From positions 1 through 5,406 of the forward strand of contig JASHSZ010000479.1 in assembly GCA_030040815.1 (NCBI GenBank): a stretch of DNA of 5,406 bases, in the 5' to 3' direction. Shown here piece after piece: positions 1-5,134 of this stretch. A program made the translations under genes and the position numbers. Position 1 is the first letter of the stretch, and each line of letters opens with the position of its first letter. This DNA comes from Streptosporangiaceae bacterium (GTDB lineage Bacteria > Actinomycetota > Actinomycetes > Streptosporangiales > Streptosporangiaceae). The notes beneath the pieces were generated by a model, which saw only the letters and a program-made list of their open reading frames with translations, was not told the origin of the DNA and ran no database searches.

Positions 1-167
1 TGATCGAATAACACGCAGCTGAAGTCCTGGGCCAGCGGCCCCGCGTAACCAGCGGCCCGCCACAACCCAGCGTCGCACCCGGCACCCAGGTGCAGAACCA
101 GCGCCGGGCCCTCGCCCTCGACCTGGTAATGCAGGCGCACCCCGTCGGGGGTGGTGAAGCTCGCCAT
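1..167 (-). CDS. alpha/beta hydrolase, N-terminal part (runs off left edge)
   Basis: The visible 55 residues begin MASFTTPDGVRLHYQ, continue VEGEGPALVLHLGAG and end CVLFD. This is the usual start of an alpha/beta-hydrolase fold enzyme: a beta hairpin naming the substrate entry (DGVRLHYQ), the strand and oxyanion-hole region (here LHLGAG, where most relatives have an HG pair), and strand beta4 ending in the Phe-Asp that precedes the RG turn. The nucleophile elbow, acid and histidine lie outside the window, so substrate and reaction cannot be told. I chose ATG at 167 because the family similarity starts there. The frame stays open upstream to a TAG at 300-302 with only GTG and TTG as other starts, and no good ribosome site precedes the ATG. 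The family is fairly sure; the start is less so. Confidence 0.8.
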   Translation of the reverse strand, partial: MASFTTPDGVRLHYQVEGEGPALVLHLGAGCDAGLWRAAGYAGPLAQDFSCVLFD

Positions 168-833
168 GGCGAAATCGTAACGCGGTAGCCGCAAAGCCGG
201 TACAAGACGACGCTCCGAGCCAGGTCCAGCCCCCAGAGCACCAAATCGTCGAAAAAACACGCCAGCGCACGTCGGACGGCCTGCAAATCGTCGGGATCTC
301 TACGGTCATTAGGTCCGGCAGGACTCAATCACGCCGCAATGCAGAACGGCGGATCGGCGCGCGGTTATTCAAAGCCCATCGCGCTGCGGCAGTCACGGTT
401 ACTCAGTCTGACCCAGAACGCACTGACCGTATGTTTATGCATCGGCGCGCTTCACAGGAACATCCGGATCTGCCGCGGATGTCTTTGGGTTACCCCTCGA
501 ACGCCACGTGACACCGAGGGTTGAGGTTGTCAGCTGAGCTGGCGACGGAGCGCGTCGAGATCGCCCAGAACCCGGCACTGATAAGCCACCGCTCATCTGC
601 GGTGAAAAAGGCTGACCCCGTATTCGAATCGCCGCTGCGTTGCCGACAGTCCAGGCAGTGGCCCGGTATGCGTGCCGGTGAGACGCCGAGACCCGTTCCC
701 CATCCCGGCTGGCCGCCGGGTAGGTTGCTGCACATCGCCTAACGTTGACTGTGATGGCTTGCGGTGATCGCTGAGAGGGCTTGGCGCAGCGTGACCGCGG
801 CTATCTCACATGTTATTTGAGCGGTTTTCGTCA
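168..833. other. gene-poor stretch with coding-like remnants
   Basis: I find no convincing gene here. Open frames occur on both strands (339-524 plus, 521-742 plus, 490-735 minus), but none shows a recognisable domain or a good ribosome site. Two stretches read more like protein than chance. One is a minus-strand frame from about 310 to 168, with acidic and leucine-rich runs such as DDLQAVRRALACFFDDLVLW. The other is the C-terminal half of the minus frame at 490-735, with ADERWLISAGFWAISTRS. Inverted repeats include ACATCCG/CGGATGT (460-466 and 476-482) and CCCTCG/CGAGGG (494-499 and 515-520). Neither has the T-run of an intrinsic terminator. The stretch may be a graveyard of old genes or insertion-element ends; I cannot decide which. 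Confidence 0.5.
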
Positions 834-869
834 CGTAATCCGCCCGACCTTTGCGGGCAGTGGATTACG
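834..869 (-). terminator. long palindrome overlapping the transporter stop codon
   Basis: Arms CGTAATCC (834-841) and GGATTACG (862-869), with inner arms GCCCG (842-846) and CGGGC (854-858), form a 13-pair stem. It has a 7-base loop and a 3-base bulge (859-861). It sits at the very end of the minus-strand CDF gene, whose TAA (865-867) lies inside one arm. There is no T-run after it on either strand, so it would be a hairpin-only terminator or an mRNA 3' end stabiliser, a form often inferred in actinomycetes. It could also be a protein-binding palindrome. Confidence 0.5.
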
Positions 870-1842
870 GCAAGGCCTGCGGCCCGCCAATGGGCACGAC
901 ATCGACCCGGTAGACCTCTTGCTCCTGCTGCTTCAGCCCTGACTCGATGCCGCGTACCAGTGACTTGACCTGGTCACCGCGCAGGCGATTGTCGATGTCA
1001 ACCCGGGCGACGATCCATACCCGGCCCGGGCCGACGAAGGTGACCAGGAGCTGGCGGATCGCAGTTACCCCGGAGTACCCGAGGAGAAAGGCTCGCACTT
1101 TCTCCTCTTCAGCTGGCCGGAATGGCTGGGTGACGCCCGCGACGTCGCGGCCCTGCGGCCCTCCGGCGGCACCCGCCCAGGTGCCGACCAGGAAGTCGTG
1201 GCTGCGCTGGATGAGCCGGAGACTGAGCCGGATCAGCACCAGCGCGATGAGCACTGCGGCCACTCCCTGGGGGATGGATGACCCGGTTATCTGGTTCAGC
1301 GCCAGGGCGGCGAGGGCGAGCACGTCTCCGCCGACCGACACCGCGTCCGCGGTGAACACAGTCCGCAGCGTGGGGTCGGATGTGACCCTGGATTCCGCCA
1401 GGAGGTCCCGGTGGTACCGGCGTGCCCGCAGGCTCATCTGGCCGGCTGACTGGCGGATCGACACCAGGTCAAACACGGCCGAGATGGCAAGCACGAAGTA
1501 GGCCACGGCGAATGATGAGGTGACGCTGGGATGGATCAGCTCGTCGATGCCTTCTCGCAGGGAGAACGCCGCAGCGGCGACGAACACGCCGAGGGCCGCG
1601 ATCAGCGCCCAGAAGTAGGCTTCCCGCCCGTATCCCAGGGGATGCTGGTCGTCGGGCGCGCGGCTGCTGCGACGCTGAGCAATGAGCAGGAACACGTCGT
1701 TGGCGGTATCGGCAAGTGCCTCGGCAGCTCCGGCAGCTACGGCGGACGAACCGGTGAAGGCCGCTGTGCCGACTTTGGCGAGCGCGACCCCAAGATCGGC
1801 GCCGATGGCCACCAATACGGTGCGCATGCTGTCGTCCGCCAT
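865..1842 (-). CDS. cation diffusion facilitator (CDF) family transporter
   Basis: A 325-residue inner-membrane protein of the CDF family, which exports divalent metal ions (Zn, Mn, Co, Fe) in exchange for protons. Six hydrophobic segments are visible at about residues 7-27, 33-55, 78-96, 111-129, 166-185 and 190-211. A cytoplasmic C-terminal domain follows (about 232-325), with the family pattern of a strand, then VARVDID, then a helix. The loop HPLGYGREAYFW (67-78) is a hallmark of the SLC30A9-like branch. TM2 carries E41-A-L-A-D45, where that branch usually has HxxxD; TM5 keeps D166 and has D173. The metal site is therefore altered and the substrate cannot be predicted. The start is ATG at 1842, set by a strong ribosome site (GGGAGGAGG, 1852-1860); an open frame extends upstream to 2007 but lacks similarity. 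The SRPBCC gene is 70 bases upstream on the same strand, so the two are probably cotranscribed. Confidence 0.88.
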   Translation of the reverse strand: MADDSMRTVLVAIGADLGVALAKVGTAAFTGSSAVAAGAAEALADTANDVFLLIAQRRSSRAPDDQHPLGYGREAYFWALIAALGVFVAAAAFSLREGIDELIHPSVTSSFAVAYFVLAISAVFDLVSIRQSAGQMSLRARRYHRDLLAESRVTSDPTLRTVFTADAVSVGGDVLALAALALNQITGSSIPQGVAAVLIALVLIRLSLRLIQRSHDFLVGTWAGAAGGPQGRDVAGVTQPFRPAEEEKVRAFLLGYSGVTAIRQLLVTFVGPGRVWIVARVDIDNRLRGDQVKSLVRGIESGLKQQEQEVYRVDVVPIGGPQALP

Positions 1843-1851
1843 CGCGTACCG

Positions 1852-1860
1852 CCTCCTCCC
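1852..1860 (-). promoter_or_regulatory. ribosome binding site of the CDF transporter
   Basis: The minus strand reads GGGAGGAGG, then 9 bases, then ATG at 1842. This near-perfect Shine-Dalgarno match fixes the start well inside a longer open frame. Confidence 0.85.
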
Positions 1861-1912
1861 CGCCAGCCGTCTACAGAATGCCCGGCGGCTGAGACCAGTA
1901 TCCCGGCCCGGG

Positions 1913-2467
1913 TTATGCGCCCGGCTGCGATGAAGGTGGGGATGCGGTCGGAGGTGGTGGTCCGCTGGCCTGGCCGCGAACACCATCACTGCCGCGCGCT
2001 TCGGCATATTGCCTGACCGCAGTCATAGTCCGCAGGTTCTCCTTGTCGAATCTGGCAGTGATAACCGGCCGGAGCGGGCGGAACGCGGCCGGGATGCTGA
2101 TGTCGAGGACCAGCCACCGGGTCACGACGGTGCTGGTGTCTTCCGGTTCGAGCGAGTAGTGGATGTGCACGTCGATGGTGGCGTGCAGCTGCCGGATCGC
2201 GATGGTGTGGTGAAAGTCGACCGACCCAGGGCGCTGGAACCCGGTGACGGTGCCCCACCAGTCCTTGCCCGGCTCTCCGGGCCGACCGTCGTGATAGCGG
2301 CTCCCGAGCCGAACCGGGTAAGGCTGCACGTCGGTGGTGCCGCCAAACTGTTCCGACGGGGGCAGCCAGCGGTCGTAGCGCGGCATGTCTGACAAGAGCC
2401 CGAATAGCAGCTCCCGGGGTGCCGCGATCTTCGAGGTATAGAACCGGTGCCATTGCGCACGTGCCAT
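1913..2467 (-). CDS. SRPBCC family protein
   Basis: A 184-residue soluble protein with the layout of the SRPBCC (Bet v1/START-like) fold. It opens with a first strand, HRFYTSKIAAP, then a helix pair ending in SDMPRYDRWLP (about 27-36). A run of antiparallel strands follows (about 50-125, for example VDFHHTIAI, VHIHYSLEP and VVTRWLVLDI), then a long C-terminal helix (about 134-157). The last 25 or so residues are a Gly/Pro/Ser-rich tail, probably disordered. The fold makes a hydrophobic pocket for lipids or polyketide-like ligands. Most actinobacterial members have no known ligand, and no catalytic residues can be assigned here. There is no signal peptide. ATG at 2467 follows GGGGAGG with a 5-base spacer. 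It is probably the first gene of a unit with the CDF transporter downstream. Confidence 0.82.
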   Translation of the reverse strand: MARAQWHRFYTSKIAAPRELLFGLLSDMPRYDRWLPPSEQFGGTTDVQPYPVRLGSRYHDGRPGEPGKDWWGTVTGFQRPGSVDFHHTIAIRQLHATIDVHIHYSLEPEDTSTVVTRWLVLDISIPAAFRPLRPVITARFDKENLRTMTAVRQYAEARGSDGVRGQASGPPPPTASPPSSQPGA

Positions 2468-2472
2468 GCGCG

Positions 2473-2479
2473 CCTCCCC
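2473..2479 (-). promoter_or_regulatory. ribosome binding site of the SRPBCC gene
   Basis: The minus strand reads GGGGAGG, then CGCGC, then ATG at 2467. The spacing is short but the purine match is strong. Confidence 0.75.
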
Positions 2480-2513
2480 AGTGCGGGCCGCAGCCCGCTT
2501 GACGCCTGCCGGA

Positions 2514-2528
2514 GATCATCTGGTGATC
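2514..2528. promoter_or_regulatory. operator-like inverted repeat upstream of the SRPBCC gene
   Basis: GATCA (2514-2518) and TGATC (2524-2528) flank a 5-base centre, about 47 bases ahead of the SRPBCC start. The position suits a repressor site, and TAGAGT on the minus strand at 2540-2545 would make a weak -10 nearby. No -35 box is clear and the arms are short, so this is only a candidate. Confidence 0.25.
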
Positions 2529-2594
2529 AGAACCCGACTCTACGGAAGGGGGTACTCGAACCCGGCTGCGCGTCCGGGCTCGCGGACCTGATTC

Positions 2595-3229
2595 TCAAAC
2601 GGCCTTGAACCTTGCCGTCTCGAACTTAGGGACGTACGAGATGTATGCCTCCTACAATTCCGGATCAGCATCTTTGAGCCGCTCGGGATCGAACCGACGC
2701 CGTGCGTCGCGAGTCTGCCAGGTCGCGATTCCATCGATGCCCCTCGCGCTGCCAATGGCCAGCTTGATGCTGGCCTCCAAGCGCTCTTCCTCAAGCGCCA
2801 GGTCCGCGAGGTCGGCCATCCGCTGTGCTTTCTCTCCGCGAATCCGCAGGAGCCGTCGGCGCTGCTCCACGACTTCCGGCGTTGTCGGCAGCATCTCGTC
2901 GCCGCTCTCGATCGAGCCGAGTTCTTCCAGCCGATGCTGCAGCTAGAGCCGGTGGGGAAGCTCCTCCAGGAAGCTTCGCGCCTGGGCTATGGCGTCTTGG
3001 ACTTCGGCGGGCGTCAGGGCGAAGTTCTCTCCGATCAGGCACCTGTGAGCTAGACGCGCGTGCAGGAAGGCTTCGCCCTCCCTTGAATGCTCGGTTTCGA
3101 TCACGTCGAAAACCGTCAAAGACTTTGGGCTGCCCGTTTGCAGCTGCTCAAGCCGCTTCTCGCCGTAACCGTCCGGCCGATCTTGAACTCTTGGCCGTCA
3201 CCGTGCCTAAGTACCTAGACATATGCCAC
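2595..3229 (-). pseudogene. broken GIY-YIG nuclease-like gene with YqaJ-like tail
   Basis: Reading the minus strand from a GTG at 3229 gives AYV, an in-frame TAG (3215-3217), then VLRHGDGQEFKIGRT. This is the GIY...KIG core with the middle tyrosine of the first motif turned into a stop. A net loss of one base (or gain of two) near 3168-3172 shifts the frame to YGEKRLEQLQTGSP. That is followed by EGEAFLHARLAH and GENFALTP, the helix and loop typical of T5orf172/Mug113-type GIY-YIG domains. A second TAG (2943-2945) interrupts the linker. A charged helical segment follows (VVEQRRRLLRIRGEKAQ onward), then IATWQTRDARRRFDPERL and DPEL. A third TAG lies at 2652-2654, then EAYISYVPKF, and a TGA at 2595-2597 closes the frame. 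Joined, it is about 210 residues. The tail resembles the end of YqaJ-type phage exonucleases. The three stops plus a frameshift make decay the simplest reading. Confidence 0.8.
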
Positions 3230-3411
3230 GGCGTCAGGGTACGCGCCCAGCGTCGCAGAATGCCTCTGCGCGCGTCCGCGGGCGAACTGACCTCTGCCGA
3301 GATAAAGACCTAGCAGGATGCGGCGGACGCTGGCGGCCATCCGCTCTTGCTGCGGACGGGCGCGTGGTCAGCGCATGTGAGTCTGGCCGAATCTGGTTAA
3401 GACTTGTCCTC

Positions 3412-3774
3412 ATGGATGATGGCGCGCGGGTGTGGCGCCTGATGCGCGGTGACGAACCGATCGCTGACCTCGTCGTGACCGGCTCGGATTTCCCGTGGCT
3501 CAATGCGCAGGTGCGCGCGCTGCCAGGGTTCGAGCAGGTCCGGCCGCTGTTCGAGGACGAACTGCGGGCCCTCGAGCACATCCACGACGACCAGGCAGCG
3601 TGGCAGTCCGCCTACGACAACATTCGCAGGGCGGTCAGCCTCATGTATCCGGCCGATGATCCGGTGTCTCGCGCCGCGGATCGAGTACCCGAGTTTCTCC
3701 TGCACATCGATGGCGAGTACGCCTGGTGGCGCTGGGCCGATGAGCCGTTCAGCCAGGCCGAGACGGAATCCTAA
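3412..3774 (+). CDS. conserved actinobacterial hypothetical protein
   Basis: A 120-residue acidic, soluble protein with no signal peptide or membrane segment. It starts RVWRLMRGDEPIADLVV, a two-strand opening. The core is DFPWLNAQV (27-35), GFEQVRPLFEDELRALE (39-55) and an aspartate-rich helix with AWQSAYDNI (63-71). It ends with EFLLHIDGEYAWWRWADEPF (94-113). I know this pattern (DFPWL, then PLF, then a late FLLHIDG with WWRW) from small uncharacterised proteins common in Streptomyces and relatives; no function is known to me. ATG at 3412 matches where those proteins begin. It has no Shine-Dalgarno, and an in-frame GTG at 3364 is an alternative. It is the only plus-strand gene, divergent from the broken GIY-YIG gene and convergent with the 59-residue gene. 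Confidence 0.8.
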   Translation: MDDGARVWRLMRGDEPIADLVVTGSDFPWLNAQVRALPGFEQVRPLFEDELRALEHIHDDQAAWQSAYDNIRRAVSLMYPADDPVSRAADRVPEFLLHIDGEYAWWRWADEPFSQAETES

Positions 3775-3825
3775 AAAGCCTGGCCGCCCTCACTTTCATG
3801 CCGCCCCGGCCGCACATGCGCGCTA

Positions 3826-3837
3826 CGGTCGTGACCG
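3826..3837. repeat. short inverted repeat between convergent genes
   Basis: CGGTC and GACCG flank two bases in the 97-base gap between the ends of the 3412-3774 and 3872-4051 genes. It could help end transcription from either side, but it has a very small loop and no T-run. Confidence 0.2.
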
Positions 3838-3871
3838 CCGAGCCGCCCAGCCCGCGCGCACGAGGGGTCCG

Positions 3872-4051
3872 TCACGCGAGAACAACAAACCAGGGGTTGT
3901 CGTCGTGCATGTTGGCGTTCGTCCACACCCTGAAACGGAACGGGACGCCGCTCACCGTAATTGGCTCGCGCCAAGGCCACCCTCTGGCTTGGCACTCGGC
4001 CTTAGCGGCGGCCAACACCGCTGCTCTCACGCGATTTCTCGACCGCTCCAC
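3872..4051 (-). CDS. small conserved hypothetical protein, 59 residues, GTG start
   Basis: A small open frame with no ATG at its start. A GTG at 4051 follows GAGG (4060-4063) with an 8-base spacer, and the frame closes at a TGA (3872-3874). It reads MERSRNRVRAAVLAAAKAEC, then ARGWPWREPITV, then VPFRFRVWTNAN, and ends NPWFVVLA. The layout is a basic helix, a WPWREP turn, then two strands with a VWTNAN motif. It recalls small actinobacterial proteins with GWPWxEPV and TNAD/NxWV motifs. This copy stops soon after the last strand, where those usually run on about 10 more residues. Function unknown. It lies 69 bases behind the VOC gene on the same strand and is probably cotranscribed. The frame is also open upstream as far as the VOC stop, so an earlier rare start is possible. 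Confidence 0.6.
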   Translation of the reverse strand: MERSRNRVRAAVLAAAKAECQARGWPWREPITVSGVPFRFRVWTNANMHDDNPWFVVLA

Positions 4052-4059
4052 GCTGCCAT

Positions 4060-4063
4060 CCTC
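4060..4063 (-). promoter_or_regulatory. ribosome binding site supporting the GTG start of the 59-residue gene
   Basis: The minus strand reads GAGG, then 8 bases, then GTG at 4051. The match is short but well spaced, and it is the main reason for choosing this start. Confidence 0.4.
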
Positions 4064-4120
4064 GCTGACTGCGAATAAATGCGCGCTATGCCGCTCCTGG
4101 TGTGCGGCGCCCAGGATCTC

Positions 4121-4843
4121 TTATCGCGGGGCCAGTATGCAGAACTCCTGGCCACCGGGATCGGCCATGACCACCCAGCTGACCTCACCCTGGCCGCTGT
4201 CGACGCGCGCGGCCCCGAGGGAGACGAGACGGTCGGCCTCCGCGTGTTGATCACCGTTGATGGGGGGAGCGAGGTCGAGATGATGCCGGTTCTTTCCCGT
4301 CTTCGGCTTGATCCGCTTACCGTCCCAGCTGATCTTCGGGCCGCCGTGCGGCGAGCGTATCGCGGTCTCCTGGTCCCGATCCCAGACTAGCGGCCACCCG
4401 AGTGCCTCGCTCCAGAAGTACCCGACCTCCGGCGAGCCTTCGCACGTGATCTCCGCGAAGAATCCGCAGCCGGCAAGGTAGTTGTTGCCCGGCTCGATGA
4501 CGCAGAACTCGTTGCCCTCCGGGTCAGTTAGGACAACGTGACCCTCGTCCGGGCGCTGACCGACGTCGATGTGCCGGGCGCCGAGACCGAGCGACCTGGC
4601 CACGGTCTGCTGCTGATCCTCGAGCGACGTGCTCGTCAGATGGAAGTGGGTCGGATTCTGGCCCGTCTTCTGCTCCCGAGTCGGTCGGAAACGGAACCCG
4701 AACCCGGTGTCATCGGTCGGAAGCAGCGCCATGCCGCCCTCGAGGTCGTCGGCGTTTTCCCAGCCCAGGAGGCCTGCCCAGAACCGGGCCAGACGGGGCG
4801 GGTCGTTCGCATCAAAGCAGAGCGCGAAAAGGTGACAGGTCAT
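4121..4843 (-). CDS. VOC family protein with two glyoxalase-like domains
   Basis: A 240-residue soluble protein made of two tandem vicinal-oxygen-chelate modules. Domain 1 (about 2-118) has HLFALCFDANDP, RLARFWAGLLGW, the strand THFHLTS and the closing LTDPEGNEFCVIEP. Domain 2 (about 125-240) repeats the pattern with FFAEITCEG, GYFWSEALGW, NRHHLDLAPP and MADPGGQEFCILAP. The FW...LLGW and DPEGNEFCV patterns fit the Glyoxalase_6 type common in actinobacteria. Likely metal-site residues are the histidines of FHL (H68) and HHL (H187/H188) and the glutamates of NEF (E112) and QEF (E233). The fold serves glyoxalases, dioxygenases and antibiotic-binding proteins, so the substrate cannot be named. 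ATG at 4843 follows GGAGGG (4853-4858). The frame is open to 5005 but the extension has no domain similarity and is rejected. The 59-residue gene follows. Confidence 0.88.
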   Translation of the reverse strand: MTCHLFALCFDANDPPRLARFWAGLLGWENADDLEGGMALLPTDDTGFGFRFRPTREQKTGQNPTHFHLTSTSLEDQQQTVARSLGLGARHIDVGQRPDEGHVVLTDPEGNEFCVIEPGNNYLAGCGFFAEITCEGSPEVGYFWSEALGWPLVWDRDQETAIRSPHGGPKISWDGKRIKPKTGKNRHHLDLAPPINGDQHAEADRLVSLGAARVDSGQGEVSWVVMADPGGQEFCILAPR

Positions 4844-4852
4844 GCTGCTGCG

Positions 4853-4858
4853 CCCTCC
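4853..4858 (-). promoter_or_regulatory. ribosome binding site of the VOC gene
   Basis: The minus strand reads GGAGGG, then about 9 bases, then ATG at 4843. It decides this start over the in-frame ATG at 5005. Confidence 0.7.
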
Positions 4859-5134
4859 GATCTCGCCGCGGTCAAGGCCGACGCTTCGTACGGACCCGAC
4901 GGGGAAAGACGCTAAGCGCCCGGCAGCCGACCACGCAAAGGAAATAACCCACCAGTAGTCGCCTCGGCCGCGCCGCAGCATGTTGCGGTTCATGGGGTCG
5001 GGCATCGCATGCGAGGCTCGCCCCTCCGGGGAACTGCCTCAGGCTTGAACGCCGTGACGGCCGCTTGACTGCATGAATATGCGCGCACGTTTGATGGTGG
5101 CAACGCGCGGACATGCCGCCGTGTTTGGCTGTTG
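4859..5134. other. intergenic region upstream of the VOC gene
   Basis: No gene is seen. It should hold the promoter of the VOC unit and the end of the right-edge gene. TTGACC on the minus strand (4873-4878) looks like a -35 box, but it is too close to the start for a -10 to fit. Short hairpins are CCCC/GGGG around 5021-5032 and GCCG/CGGC around 5050-5060; neither is followed by a T-run. Confidence 0.4.

Noticed and set aside
610..650. Possible tRNA T-arm (TATTCGAATC)
   Set aside because: The flanking bases do not form a T-stem, and no acceptor, D-arm or anticodon arm can be folded around it.
947..1501. Long plus-strand open frame opposite the transporter
   Set aside because: It is the reverse shadow of the CDF gene, rich in Arg/Ser/Thr, with no domain. 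The minus strand has clear membrane segments and a strong ribosome site.
1843..2007. N-terminal extension of the transporter to the ATG at 2007
   Set aside because: It is rich in Arg/His, unlike CDF proteins, overlaps the end of the SRPBCC gene, and the strong Shine-Dalgarno points to 1842.
2825..3313. Plus-strand open frame of 162 codons
   Set aside because: It is antisense to the broken GIY-YIG gene, with Arg/Ala/Ser-rich low-complexity sequence and no motif.
3223..3411. Extension of the 3412 gene to the ATG at 3223
   Set aside because: The added residues show no similarity and overlap the start of the divergent broken gene. The known protein pattern begins near 3412.
3503..4078. Plus-strand open frame of 191 codons
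   Set aside because: It is another frame of the 3412-3774 gene running on into the gap and the antisense of the 59-residue gene. It is Arg/Pro-rich with no domain.
4844..5005. N-terminal extension of the VOC protein to the ATG at 5005
   Set aside because: There is no signal peptide or domain, and a good ribosome site lies before the ATG at 4843, where VOC similarity starts.
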